Source: Ancylobacter sp. Lp-2 (GTDB lineage: Bacteria; Pseudomonadota; Alphaproteobacteria; Rhizobiales; Xanthobacteraceae). Taken from it: a stretch of 64,000 nucleotides of DNA. The DNA lies in NCBI RefSeq assembly GCF_020523795.1, contig NZ_JAJALI010000003.1:434001-498000 (forward strand), written 5' to 3'. Made by a program: the position numbers and the translations under genes. How positions within the stretch are numbered: the first letter of the stretch is position 1; each line of letters opens with the position of its first letter. Below are positions 19,998-32,317 of this stretch, one piece after another. The notes under the pieces were generated by a model that saw nothing but the letters and a program-made list of their open reading frames with translations, was not told where the DNA came from and ran no database searches.

Positions 19998-21029
19998 TGC
20001 GTTGTGGCGCCCCTCTCGTCCCCTCCCCGCTCCGGCGGGTGACGGAACGAGGCCGCGTAAGGCGCCCTGCGGAAGGCGTCACATGAACGACACAGATGCG
20101 ACCGACCTCACTTTGGCTGGCATTCCAAACTTGACTCTCCGGGCACGCTAACGCAGCGACAATCCTGTCACAGGCATCGGAGACCGTTGACGGGCGCACA
20201 AATATTCACGAAATAAATCAATAATTTAGACAGCACGCCCTGCACGCGCCGTCGAATCGCCCGCTCAGAAGCGGCTCTATCGGGCGCGACGGAAAAAAAC
20301 CTGTTTCGGCCCGATTCGCGCCGCCTTCCCGAATCTTCCAGAGGAGTCAGAGATTTGCCGACTAGCAGTCCGACGGGACCGGCGCCGGGGAGCCGAATCG
20401 GCCCGCCGACGAGCCGCAGGGACCACCAAGAGGCGTTGCGCGAGCGGGAAGCGCTGTGTATGTTCTCTTCATCCGGCGAGGCCGGATATCTCAGCGAAAA
20501 GTTGAGTTTTTGAACTACTCATTGCACGTGAGGAGGGGGATTTTATGTTGTCCATAGCATCCGTCACCCTCACGTATATAGAGTACGCCGAGAATGACGG
20601 AGACCAGTGTCGGATGACCTCAACCCTCCGTCGGAACTCTAGTAGCGTTCGTATATAGCGTCACCTGAAAGCAATAAACTTCAACAGGGACGGCAATGCA
20701 CTTGCCGCGAAGGGGCTCTTATGTTCACGCGAATGGGCGCGTTTGATATGACGCGCACAGGATCCGCCGGCCGCAGTTGCCGGGTTCGGGGAATGTTCAA
20801 CGGCCACGATCTGCCGAGCCACCCCAAGGCATCCTGTTCATCCGCGTTGCCCCCGTGTTCCGGGCCGCCGGCCTGACCCGGTGACGCAGCCGTTCTGACG
20901 GCCTCCAACTTCACAATTTGCCCTCGTCACCGTCGCGCCTGTCGCGCGTCCACGCATCGTCTTGACGCATGCGTGACGTGCCGCCGACGAGTGATTCCAA
21001 TAAACCGCCCAAAAAGCAGCGGAGCCTCC
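19998..21029. other. 1.03-kb dnaA upstream region
   Basis: No DnaA box matching TTATCCACA within one mismatch was seen on either strand by eye, so this is not obviously oriC. It is less GC-rich than its surroundings, includes A-rich and T-rich patches (AAATATTCACGAAATAAATCAATAATTTAG near 20200; GTTGAGTTTTTGAACTACTC near 20500) and twice the sequence CGTATATAG (20573 and 20650). It holds a 37-codon ORF with a strong ribosome binding site (listed separately). Another start-to-stop frame of about 51 codons begins at the ATG near 20720, without a good Shine-Dalgarno. Confidence 0.5.
20545..20658 (+). CDS. possible 37-residue leader ORF upstream of dnaA
   Basis: The ATG at 20545 is preceded by GAGGAGGGGG with about 5-nt spacing, one of the best ribosome binding sites in the window. 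The peptide MLSIASVTLTYIEYAENDGD... ends at a TAG inside the second CGTATATAG. It matches no family I know. It could be a regulatory leader peptide, a small protein, or chance. dnaA starts 371 bp downstream. Confidence 0.35.
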   Translation: MLSIASVTLTYIEYAENDGDQCRMTSTLRRNSSSVRI

Positions 21030-22532
21030 ATGTTCAAGACCAGCATCGCCGAAACGTCCGTTTCCGATTCCCTCGCCGTGTCCCAGCGCGGCGATGCGGG
21101 GGTCGATGGATTCGACGGAGATCCGCGCAGCTTCTGGGACCGGGTGCGTCGCCGCCTGCGCGCGGAGATCGGGGAAGAGGTCTATCTGAGCTGGTTCGCC
21201 CGCGTGGAACTGGACGGCATTTTCGGCGAGACCGTGCGGCTGTCGGTGCCGACGCGTTTCCTCAAGAACTGGATTCAGCAGCACTATATCGACCGTCTCA
21301 ATGCCTTGTGGCGGGAAGAGATCACCGGCTCGCGCGTCGAGCTCTCGGTCCGCACCGCGGTCCTGCGCGCCCCCGGCCAGGCGCCGGTGATCGTGCGTAG
21401 CGAGCCCGCGGCGACGGCGCGCCAGCCGATCGAAGCCAAGCCGTCGCCCGTGGTGGCCTCGTCCTCCGCCGCGGCCGCCCCGGATCTCGGTTCGGGATCG
21501 CCGCTCGACGCCCGCCTCACCTTCGGCACCTATCGGCTCGGCAGCTCCAACCGCCTCGCCCATGCGGCGGCGCTAAAGGTGGCGCAAGCGGCTGCCGGTG
21601 GCCCGGCCGTGTTCAACCCGCTTTACCTTCATGCGGCGGTCGGCCTCGGCAAGACGCACCTCCTGCAGGCCATCGTCGCCGCCGGCGCCGAGCGTGGCCG
21701 CCGCGTCGTCTATCTCACCGCAGAGCGCTTCATGTACGGCTTCATCGCCGCGCTGAAGAGCCAGTCGGCGCTTGCTTTCAAGGAGCAGGTCCGCGAAATC
21801 GACACGCTGGTGATCGACGACCTGCAGTTTCTACAGGGCAAGAGCGTGCAGCAGGAATTCTGTCACACCCTCAACGCGCTGATGGATTCCGGCCGGCAGA
21901 TCGTCATCGCCGCCGACCGGCCGCCGTCCGAGCTGGACGCGCTGGAGGAGCGGGTACGCTCGCGCCTCGCCGGCGGCCTCGTCGTGGAGATCGATCCGCT
22001 CGACGAGGATCTGCGGCTGGAAATCCTGGCGAGCCGCGTCGCCGCGCTGGCCCAGCAGCATCCCGGCTTCAGCGTGCCACAGGACGTGCTGCAGTTCATC
22101 GCCCGCAATTGCGGCCAGAACGGCCGCGACCTCGATGGCGCCCTGAACCGCCTGCTGGCGCATAACCAGCTGACCTCCCGCGCCATCACGCTGGAGATGG
22201 CGGAAGAAGCGGTGCGCGACCTCGTGCGCTCCTCCGAGCCGAAGCGCGTGCGCGTCGACGACATCCTGCGCGTCGTCGCCAAGCACTATAACGTCACCCG
22301 CGCCGACATCCTCTCGCAGCGCCGCACCGCCAATGTGGTAAAGCCCCGGCAGATCGCGATGTATCTCGCCAAGACGCTCACCCTGCGCTCGCTTCCCGAG
22401 ATCGGCCGGCGCTTCGGCGGCCGCGACCACACCACTGTCCTGCACGCCGTGCGCAAGATCGAGGGCCTGGTGGGCAGCGACAGCGTGCTGGCCGGCGAGG
22501 TCGAGGCGCTGAAGCGTCTGGTCAGCGAATAG
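21030..22532 (+). CDS. dnaA: chromosomal replication initiator DnaA
   Basis: A 500-residue DnaA, the AAA+ initiator that opens oriC. Domain I (helicase/partner interaction) is about residues 33-105 ([24 protein letters not shown]), domain II is a variable linker rich in Ala/Ser (about 110-160), domain III holds Walker A at 202-209 (AAVGLGKTH) and Walker [12 protein letters not shown], and domain IV ends in the DnaA-box binding signature [15 protein letters not shown]. The ATG at 21030 with GGAG upstream is preferred over an upstream in-frame start at 20973. It is the first gene of the dnaA-dnaN-recF-gyrB cluster. Confidence 0.97.
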   Translation: MFKTSIAETSVSDSLAVSQRGDAGVDGFDGDPRSFWDRVRRRLRAEIGEEVYLSWFARVELDGIFGETVRLSVPTRFLKNWIQQHYIDRLNALWREEITGSRVELSVRTAVLRAPGQAPVIVRSEPAATARQPIEAKPSPVVASSSAAAAPDLGSGSPLDARLTFGTYRLGSSNRLAHAAALKVAQAAAGGPAVFNPLYLHAAVGLGKTHLLQAIVAAGAERGRRVVYLTAERFMYGFIAALKSQSALAFKEQVREIDTLVIDDLQFLQGKSVQQEFCHTLNALMDSGRQIVIAADRPPSELDALEERVRSRLAGGLVVEIDPLDEDLRLEILASRVAALAQQHPGFSVPQDVLQFIARNCGQNGRDLDGALNRLLAHNQLTSRAITLEMAEEAVRDLVRSSEPKRVRVDDILRVVAKHYNVTRADILSQRRTANVVKPRQIAMYLAKTLTLRSLPEIGRRFGGRDHTTVLHAVRKIEGLVGSDSVLAGEVEALKRLVSE

Positions 22533-22553
22533 CCCGGCCGCCGCTGCGGCCGC

Positions 22554-22562
22554 TTATCCCCA
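22554..22562 (+). promoter_or_regulatory. single DnaA-box-like site
   Basis: TTATCCCCA differs from TTATCCACA at one position, 22 bp past the dnaA stop. It is isolated, so it may be an autoregulatory or titration site, or chance. Confidence 0.3.
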
Positions 22563-22736
22563 CGAAATCGCCGCACTGCGGCATGGTGGGCTTGTATTGC
22601 GAAGGGTCTGGCGGCAATGTCGTCAGCCCGGCGGCGCGCCCGCGCCGCCCGCCGGGGCGCGATATGAGGCAGCGCCCGCTTCATTCCGCGCCCTGGGAAG
22701 TCCCTCCCCTTTCCAAAAGCCATGGGTGTTGCGGCC

Positions 22737-23852
22737 ATGAAGGTCACCGTCGAGCGGGCCGAGCTCCTCAAGTCTCTCGCCCATGTCCACCGGGTCGTCG
22801 AGCGGCGCAATACCATTCCGATCCTGGCGAATGTGCTGATGCGCACCGATGCGCGCGGCCTCGCCCTGCGCGCCACCGATCTCGACATCGAGGTCGTGGA
22901 GACCATCGCGGCAGAGGTCAGCCAGGAGGGCGCCACCACGGTGCCGGCCCACACCATCTACGAGATCGTGCGCAAGCTGCCCGAGGGCGCGCAGGTACAG
23001 ATCGAGACCTCGGGCGACCGCGGTACGCTGACCGTGCGCGCCGGCCGCTCGCGCTTCCAGTTGCAGACGCTGCCGGAAACCGAGTTCCCCGACCTCGCCG
23101 CCGGCGAGATGAGCCATCGCTTCACGCTGCCGGCCGGCGAGCTTCGGCGCCTCGTCGACAAGACCCAGTTCGCGATCTCGACCGAAGAGACCCGCTACTA
23201 CCTCAACGGCATCTATTTCCACGTCACCGAAGCGAGCGGCCCGGTGCTGCGCGCGGTGGCGACCGACGGCCACCGTCTGGCCCAGGCGCAGACCGAGGCG
23301 CCCGCAGGCGCGGCCGGCATGCCCGGCATCATCGTGCCGCGCAAGGCCGTGGCGGAGATCCAGCGCCTTGCCGAGAATGGCGAGGCGGAAGTCACCGTCG
23401 AATTGTCGGCCGCTAAAATCCGCGTCTCGCTCGACCGCGTGGTGCTGACCTCGAAGCTGATCGACGGCACCTTCCCCGATTACGGCCGGGTCATCCCCCT
23501 CAACAACGACAAGACGCTGGTGGTCGAGAAGGCGGATTTCGCCGCCGCGGTCGACCGCGTCTCGACGGTCGCCAGCGAGCGCGGCCGGGCGGTGAAGCTT
23601 TCCATCGCCGATGGCAAGCTCACGCTGTCGGTCACCAACCCGGATTCCGGGAGCGCGACCGAGGAGATCGAGGTCGAGTACGCCGCCGAGGCGATCGATA
23701 TCGGCTTCAACAGCCGCTACCTCCTCGACATCACCGGCCAGATCGAGGGCACCACGGCGGAACTGAAATTCGCCGACCCCGGCTCGCCGACGCTGGTGCA
23801 GGACCCGGACAAGCGCGGCGCCCTCTACGTGCTGATGCCGATGCGCGTGTGA
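22737..23852 (+). CDS. dnaN: DNA polymerase III sliding clamp beta subunit
   Basis: A 371-residue beta clamp, the dimeric ring that tethers polymerase III to DNA. It begins at MKVTVERAELLKSLAHVHRVVERRNTIPILANVL, the standard start; the open frame reaches 15 bp further upstream. Three tandem clamp domains are covered: the first to about residue 120 and the second including FAISTEETRYYLNGIYFH. The third ends in KFADPGSPTLVQDPDKRGALYVLMPMRV, where the hydrophobic partner-binding pocket lies. It overlaps recF by four bases (GTGTGA). Confidence 0.97.
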   Translation: MKVTVERAELLKSLAHVHRVVERRNTIPILANVLMRTDARGLALRATDLDIEVVETIAAEVSQEGATTVPAHTIYEIVRKLPEGAQVQIETSGDRGTLTVRAGRSRFQLQTLPETEFPDLAAGEMSHRFTLPAGELRRLVDKTQFAISTEETRYYLNGIYFHVTEASGPVLRAVATDGHRLAQAQTEAPAGAAGMPGIIVPRKAVAEIQRLAENGEAEVTVELSAAKIRVSLDRVVLTSKLIDGTFPDYGRVIPLNNDKTLVVEKADFAAAVDRVSTVASERGRAVKLSIADGKLTLSVTNPDSGSATEEIEVEYAAEAIDIGFNSRYLLDITGQIEGTTAELKFADPGSPTLVQDPDKRGALYVLMPMRV

Positions 23853-25006
23853 GCCCTCCCGCCACACGCATCACCCGCCTGCGGCTGACGCAGTTTCGCA
23901 GCTATGCGGCGGCGGAGTTGCGGCCGCATTCCGATACGGTGGCGCTGATCGGTCCCAACGGCGCCGGCAAGACCAACATCCTCGAGGCCATCTCGCTGCT
24001 GGCGCCTGGCCGCGGCCTGCGCCGCGCCTCCCTCGATCAATTTGCCTGTCGGCGTGACGAGGCCAAGGCGGATGGCTGGGCGGTGTCGGCAACGCTGGAA
24101 GGCCCTCACGGCGAGGTCACCCTCGGCACCGGCCAGGAACCCGACCCAACCGGCGAGGTGCGTTCGCGCCGCTGCCGCATCGATGGCGAACCGGTCGGCT
24201 CGGCCGCCGCCTTCGCCGATTTCGTGCGAGTGATCTGGCTGACGCCGGAGATGGACGGCCTGTTCACCGGCCCGCCGGCCGAGCGGCGTCGCTTCCTGGA
24301 CCGACTGGTGCTGGCGGTCGACGCCGAGCACGGCGCACGGGTGAACGCTCTGGAGCGCGCCTTGCGGGCTCGCAATCGCCTGCTGGAAGAGCCTCGCACC
24401 GACCCGCGCTATCTCGATGCCGTGGAACAGGAACTGGCGTCGCTGTCTGTGGCGGTGGCCGCCGCACGATTGGAGACGGTCCGCCGGCTTGCCGCCGGCA
24501 TCGAAGCCGGCCGCGACGACGGATCCGCCTTCCCCTGGGCGACGCTGGTGCTGGACGGCGAGATCGAGCGTCAGCTCGGCCGCCTGCCGGCGACGCAAGT
24601 GGAGGACAGCTACCGCACGGTGCTGCGCGAAGGCCGGCCGCGGGACCGCGCCGCGGGGCGGACGCTGGAAGGCGCGCACCTGTCCGATCTGATCGTCGGC
24701 CACGGCCCGAAGGCCATGCCCGCAACGCAAGGCTCCACCGGCGAGCAGAAAGCCCTGCTGATCGGCCTCATCCTCGCCCATGCCCGGCTGGTCGGCGAGA
24801 TGGCTGGCATGAGCCCGATCATGTTGCTCGACGATGTCGTCGCCTATCTCGACCCGGCGCGCCGCGCGGCGCTGTTCGCCACGCTCCAGACCCTCGGCGG
24901 GCAGGTCTGGATGACCGGCGCCGACCCTGCGGCGTTCACCGCGCTGCCGGAAGGCGCCGAACGGTTCACGGTCAGCCCGGGGCACATCGTCGCTGCCGCC
25001 GAATAG
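23849..25006 (+). CDS. recF: DNA replication and repair protein RecF
   Basis: A 385-residue RecF, an SMC-like ATPase that helps load RecA at gapped DNA. The start is GTG at 23849, overlapping the dnaN stop. Walker A is GPNGAGKTNIL (about residues 35-42), the ABC-type signature is GSTGEQKALLIGLILAHA near residue 295, and Walker B is PIMLLDDVVAYLD. The Lid region lies between. The length is normal for alphaproteobacteria. Confidence 0.96.
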   Translation: MSPPATRITRLRLTQFRSYAAAELRPHSDTVALIGPNGAGKTNILEAISLLAPGRGLRRASLDQFACRRDEAKADGWAVSATLEGPHGEVTLGTGQEPDPTGEVRSRRCRIDGEPVGSAAAFADFVRVIWLTPEMDGLFTGPPAERRRFLDRLVLAVDAEHGARVNALERALRARNRLLEEPRTDPRYLDAVEQELASLSVAVAAARLETVRRLAAGIEAGRDDGSAFPWATLVLDGEIERQLGRLPATQVEDSYRTVLREGRPRDRAAGRTLEGAHLSDLIVGHGPKAMPATQGSTGEQKALLIGLILAHARLVGEMAGMSPIMLLDDVVAYLDPARRAALFATLQTLGGQVWMTGADPAAFTALPEGAERFTVSPGHIVAAAE

Positions 25007-25079
25007 CTTCCCCAACATATTGAATTATCTTAATTATTTTATCCCTTGACCTTTCGCACGCACGCGCGCACGTAAGGGC

Positions 25080-25694
25080 ATGGATCCGTTGGGACTGATC
25101 GTCTTCGCTGCCGCCCTCGCATTGGCGGCCGCCTCGCCCGGGCCCAGCGTGATCGCGCTGGTCGCCCGCACGTTGGCGCATGGCCGCGAAGGCGCGACCC
25201 CGCTGGTGGCCGGCATCATCCTGGGCGACATGGTGTGGCTGACCGCCGCCGCGCTCGGGCGGGCGGCGCTGGCGGCGACGCTGGGCTCACTTTTCGTGCT
25301 GGTGCGGCTGGCGGCAGCGCTCTACCTGGTCTTTCTCGCCTGGAAGCTGTGGACGGCCCCCGCCCATGCCATCGCCGCTCCGGCGCCGAAGCCGGGTGGC
25401 TCGTCGGCTGGGCTGTTCCTGACCGGGCTCGGCATGACGCTCGGCAATCCCAAGGCGATGGCGTTCTATCTCGCGCTGCTGCCGACCATCATCGACCTCA
25501 ACCACCTGACGCCGCTGGCCTTTCTGGAAATGTGCGCGATCATCGCACTGGTGCTGGCGCTGGTCTTCGGCCTCTATGTCACCCTCGCCCAGCGGGCGCG
25601 CGGCATGGTGGCCAGCCAACGGGCGATCCGCCTGATCAACCGCGCCTGCGGCACGGCGATGGCCGGCGCCGCGGTGATGGTGGCCGCGAAATAG
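25080..25694 (+). CDS. LysE/RhtB family amino-acid exporter
   Basis: A 204-residue LysE-type inner-membrane exporter with about six transmembrane segments, probably for an amino acid or homoserine-lactone-like compound. The N-terminal family signature AAASPGPSVIALVARTLAHGREGA is clear, followed by GIILGDMVWLTAAALG and the motif TGLGMTLGNPKAMAFYLALLP. An AT-rich stretch (AACATATTGAATTATCTTAATTATTTTATCC) just upstream at 25015-25047 is a likely promoter region. It interrupts the usual recF-gyrB adjacency. Confidence 0.92.
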   Translation: MDPLGLIVFAAALALAAASPGPSVIALVARTLAHGREGATPLVAGIILGDMVWLTAAALGRAALAATLGSLFVLVRLAAALYLVFLAWKLWTAPAHAIAAPAPKPGGSSAGLFLTGLGMTLGNPKAMAFYLALLPTIIDLNHLTPLAFLEMCAIIALVLALVFGLYVTLAQRARGMVASQRAIRLINRACGTAMAGAAVMVAAK

Positions 25695-25726
25695 GCGCAT
25701 GTTTGCGCTACAAAGAAGCTGAATAA

Positions 25727-28180
<2,454 letters not shown>

Positions 28181-28591
28181 TTCTCGCCGCCCACCGGGAA
28201 GACACGATAGCCTGCCGGACAGCATCGCTAACGACGTCCGACGGACTTCTGTTTCTTGGTCACGTATTGAGACGCCGTCGCCAAGATGATCGCTTCTGGC
28301 TGCCACACTGACGTGGGGGCCGGTGGGGTGGACGATGAGGACGATTGACGACCGATGAGGCCGATGAGGCCCGCGATCGTGCGCCCGTCATTGGACGTCG
28401 ACCGTCTCGGGGCCTACCGGCGGCGCCGGGGTAAAAGCGCCCTACCGTTGCGACGATACTCGGCGACGAGGTTCGCCCGTCGCCGACCGGCGAAGCCGAC
28501 GTGCCGGACGGGTCATACCGCCTTGGCGATGGGGAGGTCGCGCGCCCACCGAGAGCGGCGCCCTTGTCCGATCTCCGCCATCCAACCGCGG

Positions 28592-29330
28592 CCTTCCGGC
28601 GGGGGTCGTGCAGCGATGCCCTGTTCGGCAACGTCCATCCCGCGGCAGCCGTGCAGTAGCGGCTTGCTGGCGGCAGTCTTCCGATGGTAGCTCGCCCGCT
28701 GTGACCATCCAGCGGCGCCCTTTTCGGTGGTGCCCATCCAGCGACCGCCTTCCGGCGGCGATCGTCCAGCGGTGCCCTTTTCGGCAACGTCCATCACGCG
28801 GCAGCCGTGCAGTCGTGGCTTTCTGGCGGCAGCCTACCGATGGTAGCTCGCCAGCTGGGCCATCCAGCGGCGCCCTTTTCGGTGGGGCCCATCCAGCAAC
28901 GGCCTTCCAGCGCGGGGGTCGTACAGCGATGCCCTGTTCGGCATCGTCCATCACGCGGCAGCCGAGCAGTAGCGGCTTGCTGGCGGCAGTCTTCCGATGG
29001 CGGCTTGCCCGCTGTGACCATCCATCAGCGCTAATTCGGTACGTCCATCCAGCGACCGCCTTCCGGCGGCGATCGTCCACCGGTGCCTGTTCGGCAACGT
29101 CCATCACGCGGCAGCCGTGCAGCAGCGGCGTTCTGGTAGCAGTCTTCCAATGACGGCTCGCCAGTTGCGACTATCCATCGGTGCCCTTCTCGGTAGCGTC
29201 CATCCAGCGACCGCCTTCCGGCGGCGGTCATCCAGCGGCGCCCTTTTCGACAGCACCCATCCAGCAACAGCCTTCTGGTGGCAGCCTTTCAGAAGCGACC
29301 TTCGGTCGGCGGCCCTCCAGCGGCGACCTT
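28592..29330. repeat. 155/156-bp tandem repeat array, about five copies
   Basis: Copies anchored on CCTTCC start at 28592, 28748, 28903, 29059 and 29214, giving periods of 156, 155, 156 and 155 bp. Each unit contains blocks around GCGATCGTCCAGCGGTGCCC, GCAACGTCCATCACGCGGCA, a GGCTTGCTGGCGGCAGTCTT-like stretch and CATCCAGCGGCGCCCTTTTC, so shorter sub-repeats (CATCCAGCGRC) also recur. Frames open through the array on both strands (for example minus 28442-29107) but the translated repeat is Arg/Gly/Trp-rich and the period is not always divisible by three, so I do not call a gene. The flanks 28181-28591 and 29331-29469 hold no gene I can support. Confidence 0.9.
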
Positions 29331-29469
29331 CCGACCGGTCCTCCCCGCCCTCCCCGCTCTTGCGGCCAAGCCGCCCGGGCGGCTGGCGCGATTGTGAGCG
29401 GGGGGCTGTCGCCTTTCGCGGCGGCGGGGGCGTAACCTGACGCAGGTTCCGTAGCGACAGGAGATGCCG

Positions 29470-29916
29470 ATGTCTCATCCCTCCCTGCCCCGCCCCTCCC
29501 TACCCCACCTCTCCTTGCGCCGCCCCTTGCGGCTCCGCTCCCCCGCTTCGCTCGCCGCCGTGCTCACGATCACGCTCGGCGTCGCCGCGGCTCCGGCGTT
29601 CGCCCATCATGGCTGGTCCTGGGCCGACGGCGACAAGATGACCCTGACCGGCACCATCCGCTCCATCTCCATGGCGCCGCCGCATCCTACCCTGCACGTG
29701 GCCGCTCAGGACGGCACGGTGTGGCGGGTCGATCTCGGCAATCCCCGCCAGACCGAGGCCTCCGGCTTCACCGCCGACACCGCCAAGCCGGGCGACGCCG
29801 TCACCGTGCTTGGCAACCGCTCGCGCGACCACGCGCAGACGCATATGAAGGCGGTGCGCATCACCATCGCCGGCAAGAACTACGACATGTATCCCGAGCG
29901 GATCGGCGACGGCTGA
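29470..29916 (+). CDS. DUF6152-like secreted protein
   Basis: A 148-residue secreted protein with a signal peptide ending at PAFAHHGWSW. The mature domain (GDKMTLTGTIRSISMAPPHP ... WRVDLGNPRQTEASGF) is OB-like and resembles the DUF6152 family of small periplasmic HHGW proteins. The ATG at 29470 is preferred over 29464 because AGGAG sits 6 nt upstream. The membrane-protein gene 13 bp downstream is probably co-transcribed, and pairs of this kind recur in bacteria; the function is unknown. Confidence 0.8.
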   Translation: MSHPSLPRPSLPHLSLRRPLRLRSPASLAAVLTITLGVAAAPAFAHHGWSWADGDKMTLTGTIRSISMAPPHPTLHVAAQDGTVWRVDLGNPRQTEASGFTADTAKPGDAVTVLGNRSRDHAQTHMKAVRITIAGKNYDMYPERIGDG

Positions 29917-29929
29917 CGCGGCCCGCCCG

Positions 29930-30400
29930 ATGGAGCTGATCGCCGCGCTCGGCGGCTGGCCCGGCGCGCGCTGGCTGCAGGGATCGGCCACCGCCTATCT
30001 CGTCGTCAGCGCCGCGCATATTCTCGGGATCGGGCTGGTGCTCGGCGCCGTGCTGCCGCTCGACGCGCGGCTGCTCGGCCTCGTGCGCGCGGTGCCGATC
30101 CCGCTGCTGGTGCCGTTTCTCGCGCGGGCGGCGGCGCTGGGGGTCGTGCTCGCGCTGTCGACCGGCCTGTGGCTGTTCACCGTGCGGTCGGCGGAATATC
30201 TCGCCAACACCGCCTTCCTGATCAAGATGGGCCTGCTGGCGCTGGCACTCGCCAATATAGGCTGGCAGCACGCCAGCGGCGGCTATCGCGCCGCGCTGGC
30301 CGGCCTGCCGCCGACCGCCGGGGTGAAGCTGCGGGCGCTCGCCTCGATGGGCCTGTGGCTCGGCCTGCTGCTCACCGGCCGCTGGATCGGCTTTCTCTAG
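29930..30400 (+). CDS. small polytopic membrane protein (DUF6644-like)
   Basis: A 156-residue inner-membrane protein with about four transmembrane segments (residues about 20-45, 58-85, 95-112 and 133-155). Conserved-looking segments are AAHILGIGLVLGAVLPLDARLLG and TGLWLFTVRSAEYLANTAFLIKMGLL. The pattern matches DUF6644-type proteins, which neighbour DUF6152 genes; this assignment is from memory of family layout. Possible roles in electron transfer or metal handling are unproven. Confidence 0.7.
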   Translation: MELIAALGGWPGARWLQGSATAYLVVSAAHILGIGLVLGAVLPLDARLLGLVRAVPIPLLVPFLARAAALGVVLALSTGLWLFTVRSAEYLANTAFLIKMGLLALALANIGWQHASGGYRAALAGLPPTAGVKLRALASMGLWLGLLLTGRWIGFL

Positions 30401-30578
30401 AGCCTCCGCCCCGCGGATCGTCCTCGCCCGACGAGCCGCTGACGCCGGAGCGCGCCAGTCCATTCCGCAACGTAAGATGGTGAAACTGCCGCATCGTCCC
30501 CAATAGGTTGGCACTCTCGATGCATGGACAGCGCATGCCCCGGGACGAGCCCGGCGGCACCACCCAGCGGGGATCGCC

Positions 30579-32153
30579 ATGAGCACGGTGACGGAAACAG
30601 CGGGCGTACCGGACTACACAGACGAAGCCAAGCATGCCGACGTGAAGATCCTGCACGACATGGGCTATGCGCAGGAGCTGGAGCGGCGCATGAGCCGGTT
30701 CTCCAACTTCGCCATCAGCTTCTCGATCATCTGCATCCTGTCCGGCGGCATCAACTCGCTGGCGCAGGCCACGTCCGGCGCCGGCGGCGCGGCGATCGGC
30801 CTCGGCTGGCCGCTGGGCGTCGCCATTTCCGGCGTGTTCGCCCTCGCCATGGCGCAGATCGGCTCCGCCTACCCCACCGCCGGCGGCCTCTATCACTGGG
30901 GCTCGATCCTCGGCAACCGCTTCACCGGCTGGGTCACCGCCTGGTTCAACCTGCTCGGCCTCGTCACCGTGCTCGGCGCCATCAATGTCGGCACCTACTA
31001 CTTCTTCTTCGGCGCCTTCGGGCCCATGCTGGGCATGGAGGACACCGTCACGGTGCGCATCCTGTTCCTGGCGGTGCTGACCGGCGCGCAGGCGCTGATC
31101 AACCATTTCGGCATCGGCCTCACCGCCAAGCTCACCGATTTCTCCGGCTACCTGATCCTCGCCACCTCGGTGGTGCTGACGCTGGTCTGCCTCGCCTTCG
31201 CGCCCGGCTACGAGATCGGCCGGCTGTTCACCTTCTCCAACTACACCGGCGCGGCCGGCGCCGATGTGTGGCCGGAGGTCTCGACCGGCTGGGCGTTCCT
31301 GCTCGGCCTCCTGCTGCCGATCTACACCATCACCGGCTACGACGCCTCCGCCCACACCTCGGAGGAGACCCGCGACGCCGCGAGCTCGGTGCCGCGCGGC
31401 ATGGTGATGTCGGTCGTGTGGTCCGGCGTGTTCGGCTATGTGATGCTGTGCGCCTTCGTGCTGATGATCCCCAACATGGACGACGCCGCCAAGCAGGGCT
31501 GGAACGTGTTCTTCTGGGCGATGAACGCGCGGGTGCCGGGGGTGATCAAGGAGATCCTCTACCTCGCCATCTTCGTCTCGCAGTTCCTGTGCGGCCTCGC
31601 CACCGTGACCTCCGTGTCGCGCATGCTGTTCGCCTTCGCCCGCGACGGCGGCCTGCCGGCCTCCGCCGCGCTCGCCAAGGTGAGCCCGAAGCACCGCACC
31701 CCGGTGGCGGCGATCTGGACCGGCGCGACGCTGGCAGTGCTGTTCGTGTGGGGCACCTCGCTGGTGTCGTTCGGCGGCACCTCGGCCTATGCCATCGTGG
31801 TGTCCTGCACCGTCATCTTCCTGTTCTTCTCCTTCGCCATCCCGATCGCGCTGGGGCTCGTCGCCTATGGCGGCGCCAAATGGCCGAAGATGGGACCGTG
31901 GAGCATGGGCGCGCCGGCCTTCAAGCTGGTGGCGGTGCTGTCGATCCTCGCGATGGCGCTGATTTTCGTGCTCGGTATCCAGCCGCCCAACGACTGGGCG
32001 CTGTACATCACCGTCGGCTTCCTCGTGCTGGCCGGCGTGGTGTGGGCGCTGTTCGAGAAGCGCCGCTTCAAGGGCCCGCCGATCGGCGACGAGATCGCCC
32101 GCCGGCAGGCGGCGATCCGCGCCGCCGAGAAGGCGGTGGGCGAGACCGCCTGA
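30579..32153 (+). CDS. APC-superfamily amino-acid permease
   Basis: A 524-residue permease of the amino acid-polyamine-organocation superfamily, closest in layout to GABA/choline-type permeases. After a hydrophilic N-terminus (KHADVKILHDMGYAQELERRM) twelve transmembrane helices are expected. Visible family segments: ISFSIICILSGGINSL in helix 1, AYPTAGGLYHWGSILGNRFTGWVTAW, and ITGYDASAHTSEETRDAASSVPRGM between helices 6 and 7. It imports an amino acid or amine by proton or sodium symport. The ThDP-enzyme gene follows 164 bp downstream on the same strand, so both may serve one catabolic route. Confidence 0.9.
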   Translation: MSTVTETAGVPDYTDEAKHADVKILHDMGYAQELERRMSRFSNFAISFSIICILSGGINSLAQATSGAGGAAIGLGWPLGVAISGVFALAMAQIGSAYPTAGGLYHWGSILGNRFTGWVTAWFNLLGLVTVLGAINVGTYYFFFGAFGPMLGMEDTVTVRILFLAVLTGAQALINHFGIGLTAKLTDFSGYLILATSVVLTLVCLAFAPGYEIGRLFTFSNYTGAAGADVWPEVSTGWAFLLGLLLPIYTITGYDASAHTSEETRDAASSVPRGMVMSVVWSGVFGYVMLCAFVLMIPNMDDAAKQGWNVFFWAMNARVPGVIKEILYLAIFVSQFLCGLATVTSVSRMLFAFARDGGLPASAALAKVSPKHRTPVAAIWTGATLAVLFVWGTSLVSFGGTSAYAIVVSCTVIFLFFSFAIPIALGLVAYGGAKWPKMGPWSMGAPAFKLVAVLSILAMALIFVLGIQPPNDWALYITVGFLVLAGVVWALFEKRRFKGPPIGDEIARRQAAIRAAEKAVGETA

Positions 32154-32317
32154 GCCTCCGCCGTCCCCGCGCGGAGGGGATTCCGCCCGGCGGATTTCCC
32201 CCCGGCGGGCGCGTTTTTCGCCTGCGCGGCCGGCGCGGGCGGGATAGATTGCCGCCGGATCGGCCCTCGCGCCGGTCCGGCTTCAACCGCGCCCGCTGCG
32301 CCAATCCGCGTGACCCG

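Noticed and set aside
19998..21029. oriC next to dnaA
   Set aside because: No cluster of DnaA boxes was seen; the only nearby near-match is an isolated TTATCCCCA after dnaA. In many alphaproteobacteria the origin lies elsewhere, near hemE.
28442..29107. Repeat protein encoded by the 155/156-bp array
   Set aside because: Frame depends on repeat length not divisible by three, composition is biased and no start context is evident.
28592..29330. CRISPR array
   Set aside because: Units are about 156 bp and continuous, without short repeats separated by unique spacers, and no cas genes are near.
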